Source: Closterium sp. Naga37s-1 (taxonomy: Eukaryota > Streptophyta > Zygnematophyceae > Desmidiales > Closteriaceae). From it: DNA of 64,000 bases. Below, in pieces: positions 1 to 8,850 of this stretch. Numbering within the stretch: position 1 is the first letter of the stretch; each line of letters begins with the position of its first letter. The notes below the pieces were generated by a model. The model was not told the origin of the DNA. It saw only the letters and a list, made by a program, of their open reading frames with translations, and searched no databases. The translations under genes were made by a program, and so were the position numbers. The stretch is taken from positions 2,415,501 through 2,479,500 of the forward strand of contig CANJKZ010000955.1 in the NCBI GenBank assembly GCA_947471745.1, written 5' to 3'.

Positions 1-267
1 TATTCGGTCTTTAGATAAGATGAAGTAACAGAACATCCAACAACATTGCCAAATCGCACAAAGACACACATCCACCAGCCCACAAGCAAGAAACCTAAGA
101 AAACAACCTCAACCACTCAGAAAAGCCTACCTTTCAGTACCATCAGCTGCACTTCCACTGCCCTCCTCCAATCTTCCATCATAGCTTCTTATTCCCATCG
201 ACGGTAACTGTGGCGTTCCTAGCAATGGAGCTGGGAAGTGCACACGCCATGCACCTCGTGAAAGAGC
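1..267. other. 3' flank of the acidic-protein gene; no gene seen
   Basis: This stretch lies downstream of the stop codon of the minus-strand gene at 268-1467 and presumably holds its 3' UTR and terminator. I see no open frame, repeat or RNA gene in it. On the minus strand there is no AATAAA and no obvious algal TGTAA polyadenylation signal, so the mRNA end cannot be placed. Confidence 0.5.
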
Positions 268-1467
268 CTAGGCCTTGGCATCCTTGGCATCGGAGGGGCC
301 TGCCTTGCGGGGGCTGTTGTCGGGCTTCTTGTTCTTGCCAGTGATGCGATCACGAATGTTCCTGAAGAAGCTCTTGATCGCATTCGCCGTCCTCTTCAGC
401 ACCCCCGGCTTCTTCTCCTCCTTCTTCTTCTCCTCCTTCTTCTCCTCGCCCTTCTTCTCGTCCTCGTCAGCCAGCTTGCGTGGAAACTCAATCCCTTCCT
501 CCTCATCCCCCTCTTCATCCTCAACCTCCTCCTCCTCGTCACTCTCCATCCCCTCCTCCTCCTCCTCCTCCTCCTGAAGCTCCCTGGGCATCTCAAGTCC
601 GTCAGCCTCATCACCCCCCTCGTCCGCGTCACCATCCATTCCACCTGCTTCCTCCTCGCTCTCGCTGTCCTCCACAAGAGCTCTCCCCTCCTCCTCCGCC
701 TCCTCCGCCTCCTCCACATCCTCGCCCTCCATCTCCTCATCTTCGTCCTCCACTTCCGCCAGCACTCTGCCCTCTTCCTCCTCATCCGCCTCCTCACCCG
801 CCATCTCCCCGCCCTCCGCCTCTTCCTCCTCCTCCACGTCTCCGCTCTCCACCAGCATCCTGCCTTCCGCTCCCTCAATCTCCTCCTCCTCCTCCTCGCC
901 ATCGTCCACCTCCTCATCCTCCTCCTCCTCTCCCTCTGCAAGCATCCTTCCCTCCTCGCTCTCCTCGCTTTCCTCGCTCTCCTCCTCCTCCTCGCCCACC
1001 TCGCTCGCCTCGCTTTCCTCCTCCCAGTCGCCCTCAGCGAGCATGCGCCCCTCTTCCTCCTCCTCGTCCCCTTCCCCCTCACCCTCCGCCATCTCCCCCA
1101 CCATCTCTTCCGCCGCGCTCTCCTCCTCCGCGCCCTCCTCCGCCAGGCTCCTGCCCTCCGCGCGCTCCTCAACGTCCGCCTCCCACTGCGCCTCGTCGTC
1201 TTCCAGAGCCCACCCGTCCGCCGCGTCGCCCTCGCCCTCTTCGAGCGCCATGCGCGGCCCGCCGGTGACAAGGCCGGTGGCGTGGCTGCCAGTGGTCCAC
1301 GCAGCGGGAGGGAGCTCGCTTGCCACACCACCGTCGCCGCCGCCACTCCTCGCAGCAGCGGCGCTCACCACCACCGACGCGGCCGGCGCGGCGAGCAGAG
1401 GCAGCAGAGTGGCGAGGAAGAGCAGCAGCAGCGGCGAGGGCGCGCGCGCGCTTCCAAGGCGGGCCAT
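268..1467 (-). CDS. Secreted, Glu-rich repeat protein with a cationic C-terminal tail (unknown family)
   Basis: Single-exon frame of 399 residues. I chose the ATG at 1467 because it sits in a textbook context (GCCACCATGG); the frame is open a little further upstream but has no other ATG there. Residues 1-39 look like a signal peptide (basic start, Leu/Ala core, small residues before a cut near 30-39). Residues 72-340 are dominated by Glu and Asp. They carry eight copies of R-x-L-x-(E/D) at R106, R141, R174, R203, R234, R262, R295 and R330 (RSLAE, RMLAE twice, RMLVE, RVLAE, RALVE, RELQE, RKLAD), spaced 28-35 residues apart. Residues 341-399 are Lys/Arg-rich and include a probable amphipathic helix (about 358-378: I364, F367, F368, I371, I375 on one face). 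I recognise no enzyme domain. It could be a protease-processed precursor, a cell-wall or mineral-binding acidic protein, or a luminal chaperone-like protein. It is the only clear host gene here and is not interrupted. Expression is not shown by the sequence. Confidence 0.75.
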   Translation of the reverse strand: MARLGSARAPSPLLLLFLATLLPLLAAPAASVVVSAAAARSGGGDGGVASELPPAAWTTGSHATGLVTGGPRMALEEGEGDAADGWALEDDEAQWEADVEERAEGRSLAEEGAEEESAAEEMVGEMAEGEGEGDEEEEEGRMLAEGDWEEESEASEVGEEEEESEESEESEEGRMLAEGEEEEDEEVDDGEEEEEEIEGAEGRMLVESGDVEEEEEAEGGEMAGEEADEEEEGRVLAEVEDEDEEMEGEDVEEAEEAEEEGRALVEDSESEEEAGGMDGDADEGGDEADGLEMPRELQEEEEEEEGMESDEEEEVEDEEGDEEEGIEFPRKLADEDEKKGEEKKEEKKKEEKKPGVLKRTANAIKSFFRNIRDRITGKNKKPDNSPRKAGPSDAKDAKA

Positions 1468-2121
1468 GGTGGCGGGAGAATGAGAGGTGGTGTGGCGCAC
1501 GCTGGGGGCGACGGTTGCGCGCAGCTGGGAGAGCTCGGCGGGGCTGGGATCGATGGCGCTGCAGGCTTAAAGTCACAACGACGAAAGCTTGCTTTATTCT
1601 ACGGCGGTCTGAAGCTGGTCTGAAATGGAGCTGGTTCTCGTGTGCCTGGATGAGGGAAGCGAAAGGTGATGCCTTTCTCATGGCCTAGCCAGCTCCATTT
1701 ATGCTGCCCACGGTCACCGAGCGTGCTGTGCGATGGCCACCGTGACGGGCTTGCCTGGCGTGGCTCCGCCCGCGAGTTGCGGCGAGGCCGAGCGTGAAGT
1801 CGCGCTGCGGCAGCCGTGTGCTTTGCCGCGATCATTGCCGGGTTGACGCCGCGGAGAAATGTCACGCACCCAGTCGCTGGGTGGGTGGAATAGAGGCGCA
1901 CGGTGACAGTACGGCTGATGAAGCCTGTCGCTTGCTTGCGCTGGGGAGTTCAAGGGATCAACGAGGGCGGGGCGCGCAATTATGTGTCAACTGCGCCCAG
2001 ACTTGGCTCCCTACTATTTCGCACAAGGCAGGGAAATGAGAGGGGGAATTATTCTCGCCCAACAGCACGTGACGCGTCCCCGTATACACAAACTTGTTAT
2101 AAACACGATTCTATCAACTAG
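1468..2121 (-). promoter_or_regulatory. 5' UTR and presumed promoter of the acidic-protein gene
   Basis: About 650 bp between the start codon and the first transposon end at 2122, with no credible gene. On the minus strand a TATA-like GCATAAATGG lies at about 1689-1698, some 225 bp before the ATG, which would allow a 5' UTR near 190 nt. This is a weak match and the transcription start is not determined. The outer half is ordinary GC-rich sequence; the Gypsy LTR begins only about 650 bp from the gene. Confidence 0.35.
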
Positions 2122-2464
2122 TGCTAAGTTGTTAGGCCCCTTGGCCTAAATCCGCTAAAGAATAGCGGGGTCGACTAAGTCGAGGATGAAAGCGCGGCGG
2201 AAGACTTTGGCGAAAGAACTATTAGCGAAATAGGAGAAGAAGTTACTGAGTAATTGAAGAGTTGAATGAGAATTGGTTGATATTGGTGGATACAAGCAAG
2301 GATGATATAGCATGCAAGGTCGAATGTCGGAAAGTACGTCGTGGGACTAGAAAGTAGAAGCAAGAAAAGTAGAGTGCCACGTGGCACAAGGAAATCAAGG
2401 AAGATAAGGATAAGGGTGAGTTGGAAAGTACTGTTCAAAAGGAACAGTAAATCCCCCCTTAACA
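2122..2464 (-). repeat. 3' LTR of the Gypsy chromovirus
   Basis: On the minus strand this 343-bp block starts TGTTAAGGGG directly after a G-rich polypurine tract (2465-2477) and ends TTAGCA, giving the usual TG...CA ends. The outer five bases are ACTAG (2117-2121), but no matching duplication can be checked because the other end of the element is missing. The boundaries are inferred from the TG/CA rule and the tract position. Confidence 0.6.
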
Positions 2465-3169
2465 CTACCCCCCTCCCAAGGAGGCGACGTCCGCGGCGCC
2501 TGCAGACTGAAGGTACGCTTGGAGGCAAGCGTTGTCGGGAGACAGCGAGGACGAAGGAACCCAGCTGTCGTCGGCTGCATCGTAACCACGCCAACGAACC
2601 AAGAAGTCGATGAAAGAGACACCCCCCTGGAGACGGCGACGGTGCCTGAGGATGCGCTGGATCTGGTAGTCGGGCTCGTCAGTGTCAACAGCTACCGGCA
2701 GTGGAGTGCGATCACGGCCCGAGAAGGTGGCGTTGGAATCGGTGTAAGGTCGAAGGAGAGATACGTGGAATGATGGGTGCATGCGGAAATGAGCGGGAAG
2801 GCGGAGGCGGTATGCGACTGGACCTAGTGCGCGCTCAATGACGAATGGACCAATGAAACTTGGACGGAGCTTGCTGTCCTGTGGCAGTCGGAGGTTGCGG
2901 CTATCCAAAAGGACACGGTCGCCGACTGCAAACGACACCTCACGATGACTGCGGTTGGTGGTGCGTGCCATGCGTGCATTTGCGAGCTCAAGGTGCTTCC
3001 TCACGTGATCATGAATGAAGGTGAGATGCTGGTGGAAGTTGTCCGCACGAGGGACTGTGGGTGTGAGATTGACACGAGTGGGGACATTGGGGTGCTGACC
3101 GTATAGTGCGAAGAACGGTGACATGCCTGTGGACGAGTGGTGCGTGTTGTTGTAAGCGAACTCGGCCAT
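2465..3169 (-). pseudogene. Gypsy integrase C-terminal part and chromodomain
   Basis: Residues readable here match the end of a chromovirus integrase: a GPY/F-like region (RPSFIGPFVIERALGPVAYR), then a chromodomain (DYQIQRILRHRR, FLVRWRGYDAADDSWVP, about 2520-2690). The chromodomain of such elements is thought to steer integration to marked chromatin. The segment is physically separated from the rest of pol by the Copia at 3187-9669, so it is a gene fragment at this locus. Confidence 0.85.
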
Positions 3170-3181
3170 GCTCAGCTTCTT

Positions 3182-3186
3182 GTCCC
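3182..3186. repeat. Target-site duplication GTCCC of the young Copia (left copy)
   Basis: GTCCC here and at 9670-9674 exactly flank the TG...CA ends of the Copia element at 3187-9669, and the Gypsy coding sequence resumes directly outside both copies. This proves the nested insertion and fixes both ends. Confidence 0.93.
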
Positions 3187-4005
3187 TGTTGGTGCAACCC
3201 TACGGTTTGCACTCGGCTTGTTGTCCGTGTGCGTGAATGTGTGTGTGTATGGAATGGTATGAGGGCATGGGATAATATATATTTCATGCTTATAATTGTG
3301 TGTGAATGTTGAGTCATGATGTCGAGTGTGTGTGTCGAGTCAATAGCGAGTTATCGCTAGACGTGTGTTACGCGGTCGTTTTTGTCTCGCGCGCGGTTTC
3401 TATTTTGTCGTGCGCGGTTTCTATTTTGTCCTGTGTCGAACGTTCGGCGTGTCGCAGGTGTGTGCAGCAGACCCATCAAGAACTCAAGGATGAGTTTGTG
3501 ATGAAGAGCCCGAGCCTTGGTGTCAAGCCTCAAGTGATTTCGAAGCTCGCCAAAAAGGTACACCTCAAGATATTGAAGATAGTTACATTACTTTGTGTAG
3601 TGTAACATTTCACTTGGTGTAGGCCCTAGTGAAGGGTAGTTTCGAGACCCTTCGTGGTTGGGGACAGTGTGGCACTGTTCCACATCACTGTACCTCGGCT
3701 CTTGGGGTTTGTAGGAGCTGGGAGTCATTCCCAACTCGTAACTCTTCCTATCTTGTGTTCTAAGACTATAGTGGCTGCCATAGTACCGTTCGTTCAAACC
3801 GACGCTGTGTCGTCAATTCTTTATCAAATCGTGCAAGCTGAATTGATAATTGTAGACGACGTGAAGACGCTCCAGATCCAATTTGAATCAAGTCATTTGC
3901 AGCTGTGAGCAGAACGCTATCAACGTTTGAAGCCGCTGTGCAGAAATCCGTCTGTGCTCTCTATCTTTCGTTTTAGGCATATTCAAGCCTATTGTGACTA
4001 TAACA
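3187..4005 (+). repeat. 5' LTR of Copia T
   Basis: 819 bp, starting TGTTGGTGCAACC and ending TATAACA. An AT-rich TATA-like stretch (ATAATATATAT) lies at about 3275-3285 and would be the core promoter. A roughly 20-bp motif, GCGCGGTTTCTATTTTGTC, occurs twice in tandem at about 3397-3430, and an inverted pair TAGCGA/TCGCTA lies at about 3343-3359. A short frame inside the LTR, present in both LTR copies, is not a gene. Confidence 0.93.
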
Positions 4006-4007
4006 AG

Positions 4008-4019
4008 TGGTATCAGAGC
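4008..4019 (+). promoter_or_regulatory. Primer-binding site of Copia T
   Basis: TGGTATCAGAGC starts two bases after the 5' LTR and matches the 3' end of plant initiator tRNA-Met, the usual primer of Copia reverse transcription. Confidence 0.9.
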
Positions 4020-4039
4020 CCCTTGGAGCAGTTTCGACA

Positions 4040-7000
4040 ATGTCTGGACCTGAGGAAAGGGGTGGCAGAGGTGCTGGTGGCAGTGGAGAAGCTCAAGCTC
4101 AAGGCCAACCCCGTGATTCAGCCATGGCGCCCATGCAACCAAGTCTTGGCCCACCTAGGGATGAGCCTAGGGTGTTTGGGCTTGACAAGTTCAACGGTGA
4201 CAACTTTGCTGAATGGTCCTTCAAGATGGAGAACATCTTTGACCACTATGTCCTGCTGGAGGTGATGGAAGGAACGGAGAAGCGCCCCGAGAACGACCCG
4301 GAGAAGAGCCCGTGGGTGCGGAAGAGCGCACAAGGCTATCTCTTACTTGGGCAAGCGTTGGGGAGCAGTCAGATCCGTCACATCAAGCCATTCCAGCGTG
4401 AACCAGAGAAAGGACCAAAGGCATGGGCTGCTCTCAAGGGTGTACATGCTCCTGCAACAGCGGCGGTAGCGGTGGTGTTGGAACGGCAAATGGCGACACT
4501 ACGAATTGAAGAAAACGAAGCGGTTGAAGAAGGGGTGCAGAAATTCTTCGACTTGTTGACGCGGCTTGAGGGAGCTGATTTGAACTACAGTGAGCTCCAA
4601 AAGAAGACCAAGTTGCTGGCCTTACTCCCAGAGTCATGGTCCTCGCTCATCATCAACCTTAATCGCGACTTGCCCCGCCTCTCGCTTGAAGACGTGAAGC
4701 GAGCTATCCTTCAAGAGGATTTCCGCCGCCGTGAGTTGGCGAGTGCGGATGGCGCTGGGGCAGCGAGCATCGGCCGTGGATATGGTCGAGAAAGAGGCAG
4801 AGGACGAGGGGGAGGAAGGTTTGGTGGCAGCAACTTCGGCGGAGGCCGCAGGAGTGGCGGTTACGGCAGCGACGACAAGAGCTACGGACGCGGTCGCGGC
4901 CGATTCGACGGCGAGTGTCACTATTGCCACAAGAGCGGACACATGTGGCGCGACTGCTACAAACTCCCTGATGGTTGGACCCCTGCTCAAGGCCAAGAGG
5001 GTAGAGGAGCAGGAGGAGGGAGAGGACGAGGCCGTGGAGGCCGTGGCGGTCGCGGTGGCGGAGCTGCAAACATGAAGAGCGGAGACAACGACAAGGACCC
5101 GAGCGACGATCGATACCCGGGTCTATTCTACTTCGTGTCGACGCAAGTACCGGCTGGTCCAGAGAAGGATGAAGGCTTTGAGGAGCCAGCAGCTGTGGGG
5201 AAGGTGACCCTACACCCCCTGGACTATTGGGTGATTGATAGTGGCGCTACCTATAGCATGACACCTCGCCCGGACTTGCTCACCGAACTCGAGCCGTCAC
5301 CGGTGAAGCATGTCACATCGGCTTTGGGGCAGCGAGCAGAGGTGAAAGGCATGGGCAAGGCCATGTTCAAGGGTGCTGATGGGAAGATGGTGGGCCTCAA
5401 GAACGTGCTTTGGGTGCCCAGCCTTGCTGCAAACCTGATTTCCGTGCGGCGGTTGGCAAAGGCCGGCATGGACACGAACTCGAAGGGAGCCAAGACCTAC
5501 ACCGCAAGGCTTGGCGATCGAATTCTTTGGGACCTTCATGAGGACAGGGATGTCTACAACGAGATGTGGCAGATCCCAGTGGTCCCTATGCCTAAGGAGA
5601 GGCAAGTGGCAGCAAGCATCAGCACCAAGGATGGAGCGGTCGGTAGCGACGATGGCGCGAACGGTCGCGCTAAGGAGAATGAGCTCAAGAAGAGCAAACC
5701 TGGAGGGACCAGCAAGTTCAGTGAACCTAAGGAGAGTGGTGCAGCAACCAAGGAGCAGCAAAAGGGTGAGGAGAACCCAGAGGCAGCAGCGGAGGAGGAC
5801 TACGGAGAGAGTATGTGGGGCGCTATTGCGAGCGCGGCATTCTCCAATCCAACTTCGGCTACGGGGGAGTGTGATTGGCTCACCTTGCATCGGCGCATGG
5901 GGCATGTGGCCCTGCCCATCTTGCAGCAGCTAGTGAAGAATGAGATGGTTGCTGGCATACGTGTGAAGGGGGAGCCCGATGAGGTGCTTGGCTGCCCGAC
6001 GTGCATTCAAGCCAAGTTCACCCGGTTTCCGTTCCCTAGTTCGGAGGCAACGGCAAAGGCACCGCTTGATGAGGTGGTGATGGACGTGGTGGGCCCCCTG
6101 AAGCTTGGAGCTGCTGGAGCTGAGTATTTTCTCACCATTGTCGACGTCTACACCCGCATGACTTGGGTGTACGTGCTGGCCAAGAAGAGCGACGTGGCTG
6201 AAACGTTGAAGACGGATTGGTTCCCGATGGTGGAGCGGCAACAAGACCGTCTAGTCAAGTCAATCCGCACCGATCGAGGGGGAGAGTTCCTGAGCAAGGA
6301 GTTTGGGTTGTGGCTGAAGAAGAATGGTATTCGGCACTCCCTCACCATGCCATACTCCCCTGCAATGAACGGCATCGCCGAGCGAGCGAACCGCACAATC
6401 ACGGAGGCGGCACGCGGGTTGCTCATTGAAGCCGGGCTACCCGACTATTTCTGGCCTGATGCGGTGCGGAGCGCGTGTGTGGCCAAGAACAGAGCCTTGA
6501 CTCATGTGGGAGCAGACAAATGGGTGCCCTATGTGGAGTGGCTAGGAAGGAAGCCAAAGGTGGATATGCTTCGGGTGTTCGGGTGCATGTGCATGGCGCT
6601 CGTGCCTAAGCATCTTCGGCACAACAAGCTTGGTGCCAAGGCGGTGTGGGCCGTGCACTTCGGCATGGCTCAAAACAGCAAGGGATGGCTTCTTTGGGAC
6701 CCATTCACCAAGAAGTTCTTGGTGAGCAGGGACTGCAAGTTCATGGAGAACTTCATGTACAAGGATTGGAAGGCGGAGAATGAGGCGAAGATAGGCGTGC
6801 GGTTTGGGGAGGTGAAGAGTTCCGGTTTGGAGCATGTGGAGCTGCCTTTGGAGCTGAGCAGCGGCAGCACAACCACAAGGCAATCCTCCCTTGTGAATGG
6901 GGGAGAGGAGGCCAATGATGCAGAGGAAGAAGAGGAGGAGGTGCAGCAAGTGAGCGAGCGTGCATCGTCACTCCCTTCCCGTACTACGAGTGCTCCACGG

Positions 7001-8809
7001 ATTCGAGCCACACCGCAGCAACGCCAAGGCCTTGAAGTCCCTGCAGCTGAGGAGGAAGGAAGGGGGAAGAGGAGAGTTCAACCCCCTAATAGGCTGACCT
7101 ATGATGCGCCGGGAAAGCATGGCAAGACAGCCCTGGCTGGAGCGGCAATGATGGTCGGAGACGACGAGGAGAGTGACTACGAGGAGTGTGCCTTCGCGTT
7201 CTTCTCTCCGGTGGAGATGCCGGGAGAACCAGCAACTCTCAAGGAGGCTTTGGAGAGTAGTGATGCTGAGGAGTGGAAGAAGGCCATGGAGAGTGAGCTG
7301 AAGAGCATCGAGCAGAATGACACGTTTGAATTGGTGGAGCTACCGGAGGGGCGTACGGCGATAACGTCCAAGTGGCTCTTCAAAATCAAGTCGGATGCCG
7401 ACGGCAAGATCGAGCGCTACAAGTCTAGGCTTGTAGCCAAGGGGTACCAGCAGAAGGAGAAGGTGGACTTCAAGGAGCTGTTTGCCCCTGTGGTGAAGCC
7501 GACGACGCTGCGAACCCTATTCGCGGGAGCCGCCATCAAAGGATGGGTAGTAAAGCAAATGGACATCGTAACGGCATTCCTTAACGGCATCCTTGAGGAG
7601 GAGATTTTTATGGCGCAGCCAGAGGGGTTTGATGATGGTAGTGGCAGAGTGTGGAAGCTGAAGAAGGCCCTCTATGGGCTGAAGCAGGCCCCTAGGCAAT
7701 GGTACATGAAGCTGCGCGAAGTGTTGGAGGGGATCGGCTTCACTCCCTCAACGGCCGATCACTCCTTGTTCATGCTTGGCGAGGGGGAGCAGAGGAGTTT
7801 CATGGTGGTTTATGTGGATGACATCCTCATTTTCTCACCCTCTTCTGACCTTGTGAAGGAGGTGATGCTGAAGCTTCAAGACAAGTTCAAGTGCAAGGCC
7901 CTTGGTGACGTGAGCTTCTACCTTGGGCTCCACATCGAACGAGATGTGGAGAAGCGGTGCATGCGGGTGCATCAACGAAAGTACCTGGAGGCATTGGCTG
8001 CCAACTTTGGGCAGAGTGAAGGCCATGTGGCTACACCCTTTCCCTCTGGGTTCAAGTGTGTGAAGGGACCAGAGGAGGAGAGCGTTGGTGAAGAGGAGAG
8101 GCGCCGATTTCACTCGTTGGTGGGCAGCCTCATGTATGCGGCGGTAAACACCCGACCGGACGTCGCGTTTGCTACCGGGCAGCTGGCTAGGGTTGTGCAA
8201 TGCCCTAATGAGGAGCAGGTAGCAGCTGGAATGAGGGTGGCCAAGTATCTTGGCCAAACACCGACCGTTGGGCTGCAATACTCGGCGGCGGCACAAAGGC
8301 GCCAAAAGGGTGCGGATGGTGTTGAACCCGGGCGTTTGTTCCTCACCGCCTACTCGGATGCTTCATATGCATCAGAACCAGAGGACATGACAAGTGTGGG
8401 AGGCTTCATATGCTGTGTTGGTGGAGGCCCAACTGCTTGGGAGAGCAAGAAGCAGGTTGACCAAGCTTTGAGCTCGGTGGAGTCCGAGTACATGGCACTC
8501 TTCCGTGCCGTACGGGAGATTGTGTGGCAGCGGCGTTTGTTGGCTGAATTGGGGGAGGAGCAGCAAGGACCTACCCCACTGTACTGCGACAGCCAGGGTG
8601 CCATTGCTCTTGCTAAGAACCCTGTGTTGCATGGACTCACGAAGCACATGAGGGTGAAGTGGCATTGGACGAGGAGCATGGTAACCGCGGGTGAAGTTGA
8701 GTTGCGCTACGTGAAGACCACGGGGCAGCCGGCTGACATGATGACCAAGAGGCTGGTGGAGCAGCAGCATTGGAAGTGTTGCAAGCTGGCTGGGATGGCT
8801 CTGAACTGA
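4040..8809 (+). CDS. Copia T Gag-Pol polyprotein
   Basis: One open frame of 1589 residues from the ATG at 4040. The order is: Gag of the UBN2 type; an RGG-rich stretch; a zinc knuckle CHYCHKSGHMWRDC (about residue 293); a second RGG-rich stretch; aspartic protease with DSGATYS (about 400); the integrase zinc module beginning LHRRMGH (about 615); integrase core with Asp in VMDVVGP, Asp in RTDRGGEF and Glu in NGIAERANR (about 683-780); reverse transcriptase with YVDDILIF (about 1257); and RNase H with YSDASYAS, SVESEYMALF and YCDSQGAIAL (about 1437-1520). Length and order are normal for plant Copia. It acts in cytoplasmic virus-like particles and then in nuclear integration. With near-identical LTRs it may be recently active, but transcription is not shown. 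Confidence 0.92.
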   Translation: MSGPEERGGRGAGGSGEAQAQGQPRDSAMAPMQPSLGPPRDEPRVFGLDKFNGDNFAEWSFKMENIFDHYVLLEVMEGTEKRPENDPEKSPWVRKSAQGYLLLGQALGSSQIRHIKPFQREPEKGPKAWAALKGVHAPATAAVAVVLERQMATLRIEENEAVEEGVQKFFDLLTRLEGADLNYSELQKKTKLLALLPESWSSLIINLNRDLPRLSLEDVKRAILQEDFRRRELASADGAGAASIGRGYGRERGRGRGGGRFGGSNFGGGRRSGGYGSDDKSYGRGRGRFDGECHYCHKSGHMWRDCYKLPDGWTPAQGQEGRGAGGGRGRGRGGRGGRGGGAANMKSGDNDKDPSDDRYPGLFYFVSTQVPAGPEKDEGFEEPAAVGKVTLHPLDYWVIDSGATYSMTPRPDLLTELEPSPVKHVTSALGQRAEVKGMGKAMFKGADGKMVGLKNVLWVPSLAANLISVRRLAKAGMDTNSKGAKTYTARLGDRILWDLHEDRDVYNEMWQIPVVPMPKERQVAASISTKDGAVGSDDGANGRAKENELKKSKPGGTSKFSEPKESGAATKEQQKGEENPEAAAEEDYGESMWGAIASAAFSNPTSATGECDWLTLHRRMGHVALPILQQLVKNEMVAGIRVKGEPDEVLGCPTCIQAKFTRFPFPSSEATAKAPLDEVVMDVVGPLKLGAAGAEYFLTIVDVYTRMTWVYVLAKKSDVAETLKTDWFPMVERQQDRLVKSIRTDRGGEFLSKEFGLWLKKNGIRHSLTMPYSPAMNGIAERANRTITEAARGLLIEAGLPDYFWPDAVRSACVAKNRALTHVGADKWVPYVEWLGRKPKVDMLRVFGCMCMALVPKHLRHNKLGAKAVWAVHFGMAQNSKGWLLWDPFTKKFLVSRDCKFMENFMYKDWKAENEAKIGVRFGEVKSSGLEHVELPLELSSGSTTTRQSSLVNGGEEANDAEEEEEEVQQVSERASSLPSRTTSAPRIRATPQQRQGLEVPAAEEEGRGKRRVQPPNRLTYDAPGKHGKTALAGAAMMVGDDEESDYEECAFAFFSPVEMPGEPATLKEALESSDAEEWKKAMESELKSIEQNDTFELVELPEGRTAITSKWLFKIKSDADGKIERYKSRLVAKGYQQKEKVDFKELFAPVVKPTTLRTLFAGAAIKGWVVKQMDIVTAFLNGILEEEIFMAQPEGFDDGSGRVWKLKKALYGLKQAPRQWYMKLREVLEGIGFTPSTADHSLFMLGEGEQRSFMVVYVDDILIFSPSSDLVKEVMLKLQDKFKCKALGDVSFYLGLHIERDVEKRCMRVHQRKYLEALAANFGQSEGHVATPFPSGFKCVKGPEEESVGEEERRRFHSLVGSLMYAAVNTRPDVAFATGQLARVVQCPNEEQVAAGMRVAKYLGQTPTVGLQYSAAAQRRQKGADGVEPGRLFLTAYSDASYASEPEDMTSVGGFICCVGGGPTAWESKKQVDQALSSVESEYMALFRAVREIVWQRRLLAELGEEQQGPTPLYCDSQGAIALAKNPVLHGLTKHMRVKWHWTRSMVTAGEVELRYVKTTGQPADMMTKRLVEQQHWKCCKLAGMALN

Positions 8810-8835
8810 GAGAGCAACATATCCTAAGGCCAACA

Positions 8836-8850
8836 ATCCGAGGGGGAGTT
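8836..8850 (+). promoter_or_regulatory. Polypurine tract of Copia T
   Basis: The sequence AATCCGAGGGGGAGT directly precedes the 3' LTR at 8851 and is the expected primer site for plus-strand synthesis. Confidence 0.8.

Noticed and set aside
480-1268. Plus-strand Pro/His-rich frame of 262 residues, and an Arg-rich minus frame over the same span
   Set aside because: Both are shadows of the Glu-codon-rich acidic gene: GAG/GAA repeats read as CTC/TTC (Pro, Ser, Leu) or AGG (Arg) in other frames. No start context or domain.
1468-1500. Upstream extension of the acidic protein (11 more residues)
   Set aside because: The extension would begin with GTG, which is not expected in a nuclear gene; the ATG at 1467 has an ideal context and yields a proper signal peptide.
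2122-2464. Possible solo LTR independent of the Gypsy element
   Set aside because: It directly follows the polypurine tract and the end of the chromodomain frame in the right orientation, so it is the element's own 3' LTR.
3306-3605. 99-residue frame in the Copia T LTR, repeated at 8970-9269
   Set aside because: Lies inside both LTR copies. It is open by chance and its duplication is explained by the LTR.
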